Assembly: GCA_963556145.1 (NCBI GenBank)
Contig: OY744468.1
Coordinates: 2,666,001 to 2,730,000 of the forward strand
Origin: Hygrocybe punicea
Lineage: Eukaryota; Basidiomycota; Agaricomycetes; Agaricales; Hygrophoraceae
Reading direction: 5' to 3'
Length of the DNA: 64,000 nt
The notes beneath the pieces were generated by a model. The model was not told where the DNA came from. It saw only the letters and a program-made list of their open reading frames with translations, and did not search any database. Position numbers and translations under genes: made by a program. Shown here piece after piece: positions 63,884 to 64,000 of this stretch. Numbering within the stretch: the stretch's first letter is position 1; every line of letters starts with the position of its first letter.

Positions 63884-64000
63884 CCAACTATGATATAACA
63901 CACAATATAGCACAAAAAATGGCAATGCCGAGCACATTCCACACCTTGCATCGGATTTTCGACCTGTAACATTGGGGGAGCCCATGAGCTAAACCCCCAA
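63884..64000. other. Right flank of the Gypsy element
   Basis: AT-rich, no gene recognised; ends at the window edge. Confidence 0.4.

Noticed and set aside
1..64000. tRNA, rRNA, CRISPR, Helitron
   Set aside because: I looked for cloverleaf-like segments with a CCA-type acceptor, rRNA-like stretches, regularly spaced short repeats and RepHel helicase motifs, and saw none. The only tRNA-like string is the Gypsy primer-binding site.

Overview
This is a transposon-dense stretch of a mushroom-forming (Agaricomycete-like) fungal genome. The evidence is small (about 47-60 bp) GT-AG introns inside most genes, no bacterial signals, and gene families I associate with this group: tnp2-type CACTA transposases, Crypton-like recombinases, a DIRS/Ngaro retroelement, PIF/Harbinger with its Myb/SANT partner, and expanded JmjC-like and TET/JBP-like dioxygenase families. 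Family names come from motif recognition by eye; no search was run.

Layout. 0.8-6.1 kb: an apparently intact Ngaro-type tyrosine-recombinase retrotransposon (gag, RT-RNase H, YR) with split direct repeats A1...B1-A2-B2. 6.8-7.6 kb: a gene for a secreted protein whose last codons and stop are supplied by the neighbouring transposon. 7.6-22.0 kb: a giant fold-back CACTA-type structure with two 4,431-bp nearly identical inverted arms (symmetry axis 14,799). Each arm carries a companion gene and the 5' mini-exons of a tnp2-like gene; between them lie an intact PIF/Harbinger transposase gene and its Myb/SANT-like partner. 22.3-25.2 kb: a Crypton-like tyrosine recombinase gene that has lost one catalytic arginine. 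27.1-30.4 kb: a CACTA tnp2 transposase gene ended by a CGA-to-TGA type stop. 30.5-40.1 kb: a region bracketed by palindromic subterminal-like repeats, holding a decayed companion gene, a 770-bp fold-back element, two halves of an F-box gene and a WD40 pseudogene. 40.2-45.2 kb: two members of multicopy mushroom families of unknown function, one split by a 323-bp hAT-type MITE with a perfect 8-bp target duplication. 45.7-50.8 kb: a JmjC-like gene with an acidic tail. 51.2-52.7 kb: a 2-oxoglutarate/iron dioxygenase gene resembling fungal TET/JBP 5-methylcytosine oxygenases. 52.9-63.9 kb: an 11-kb Ty3/Gypsy LTR element on the minus strand, carrying an antisense Zn2Cys6-like gene and itself hit by a solo LTR (in the protease) and a palindromic hAT MITE (in pol).

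Two themes join the region. First, sequence pairs that began identical (inverted arms, the two LTRs, the Ngaro repeats) differ mostly by CpG to TpG/CpA transitions, and many broken genes here are broken by TGA where CGA is expected. That is what cytosine methylation of transposons followed by deamination would produce. Second, the same window holds a candidate methylcytosine oxygenase gene with a sense-oriented LTR about 160 bp upstream of its start. Whether these are functionally linked is inference.

No tRNA, rRNA, CRISPR array or ordinary housekeeping gene was recognised.
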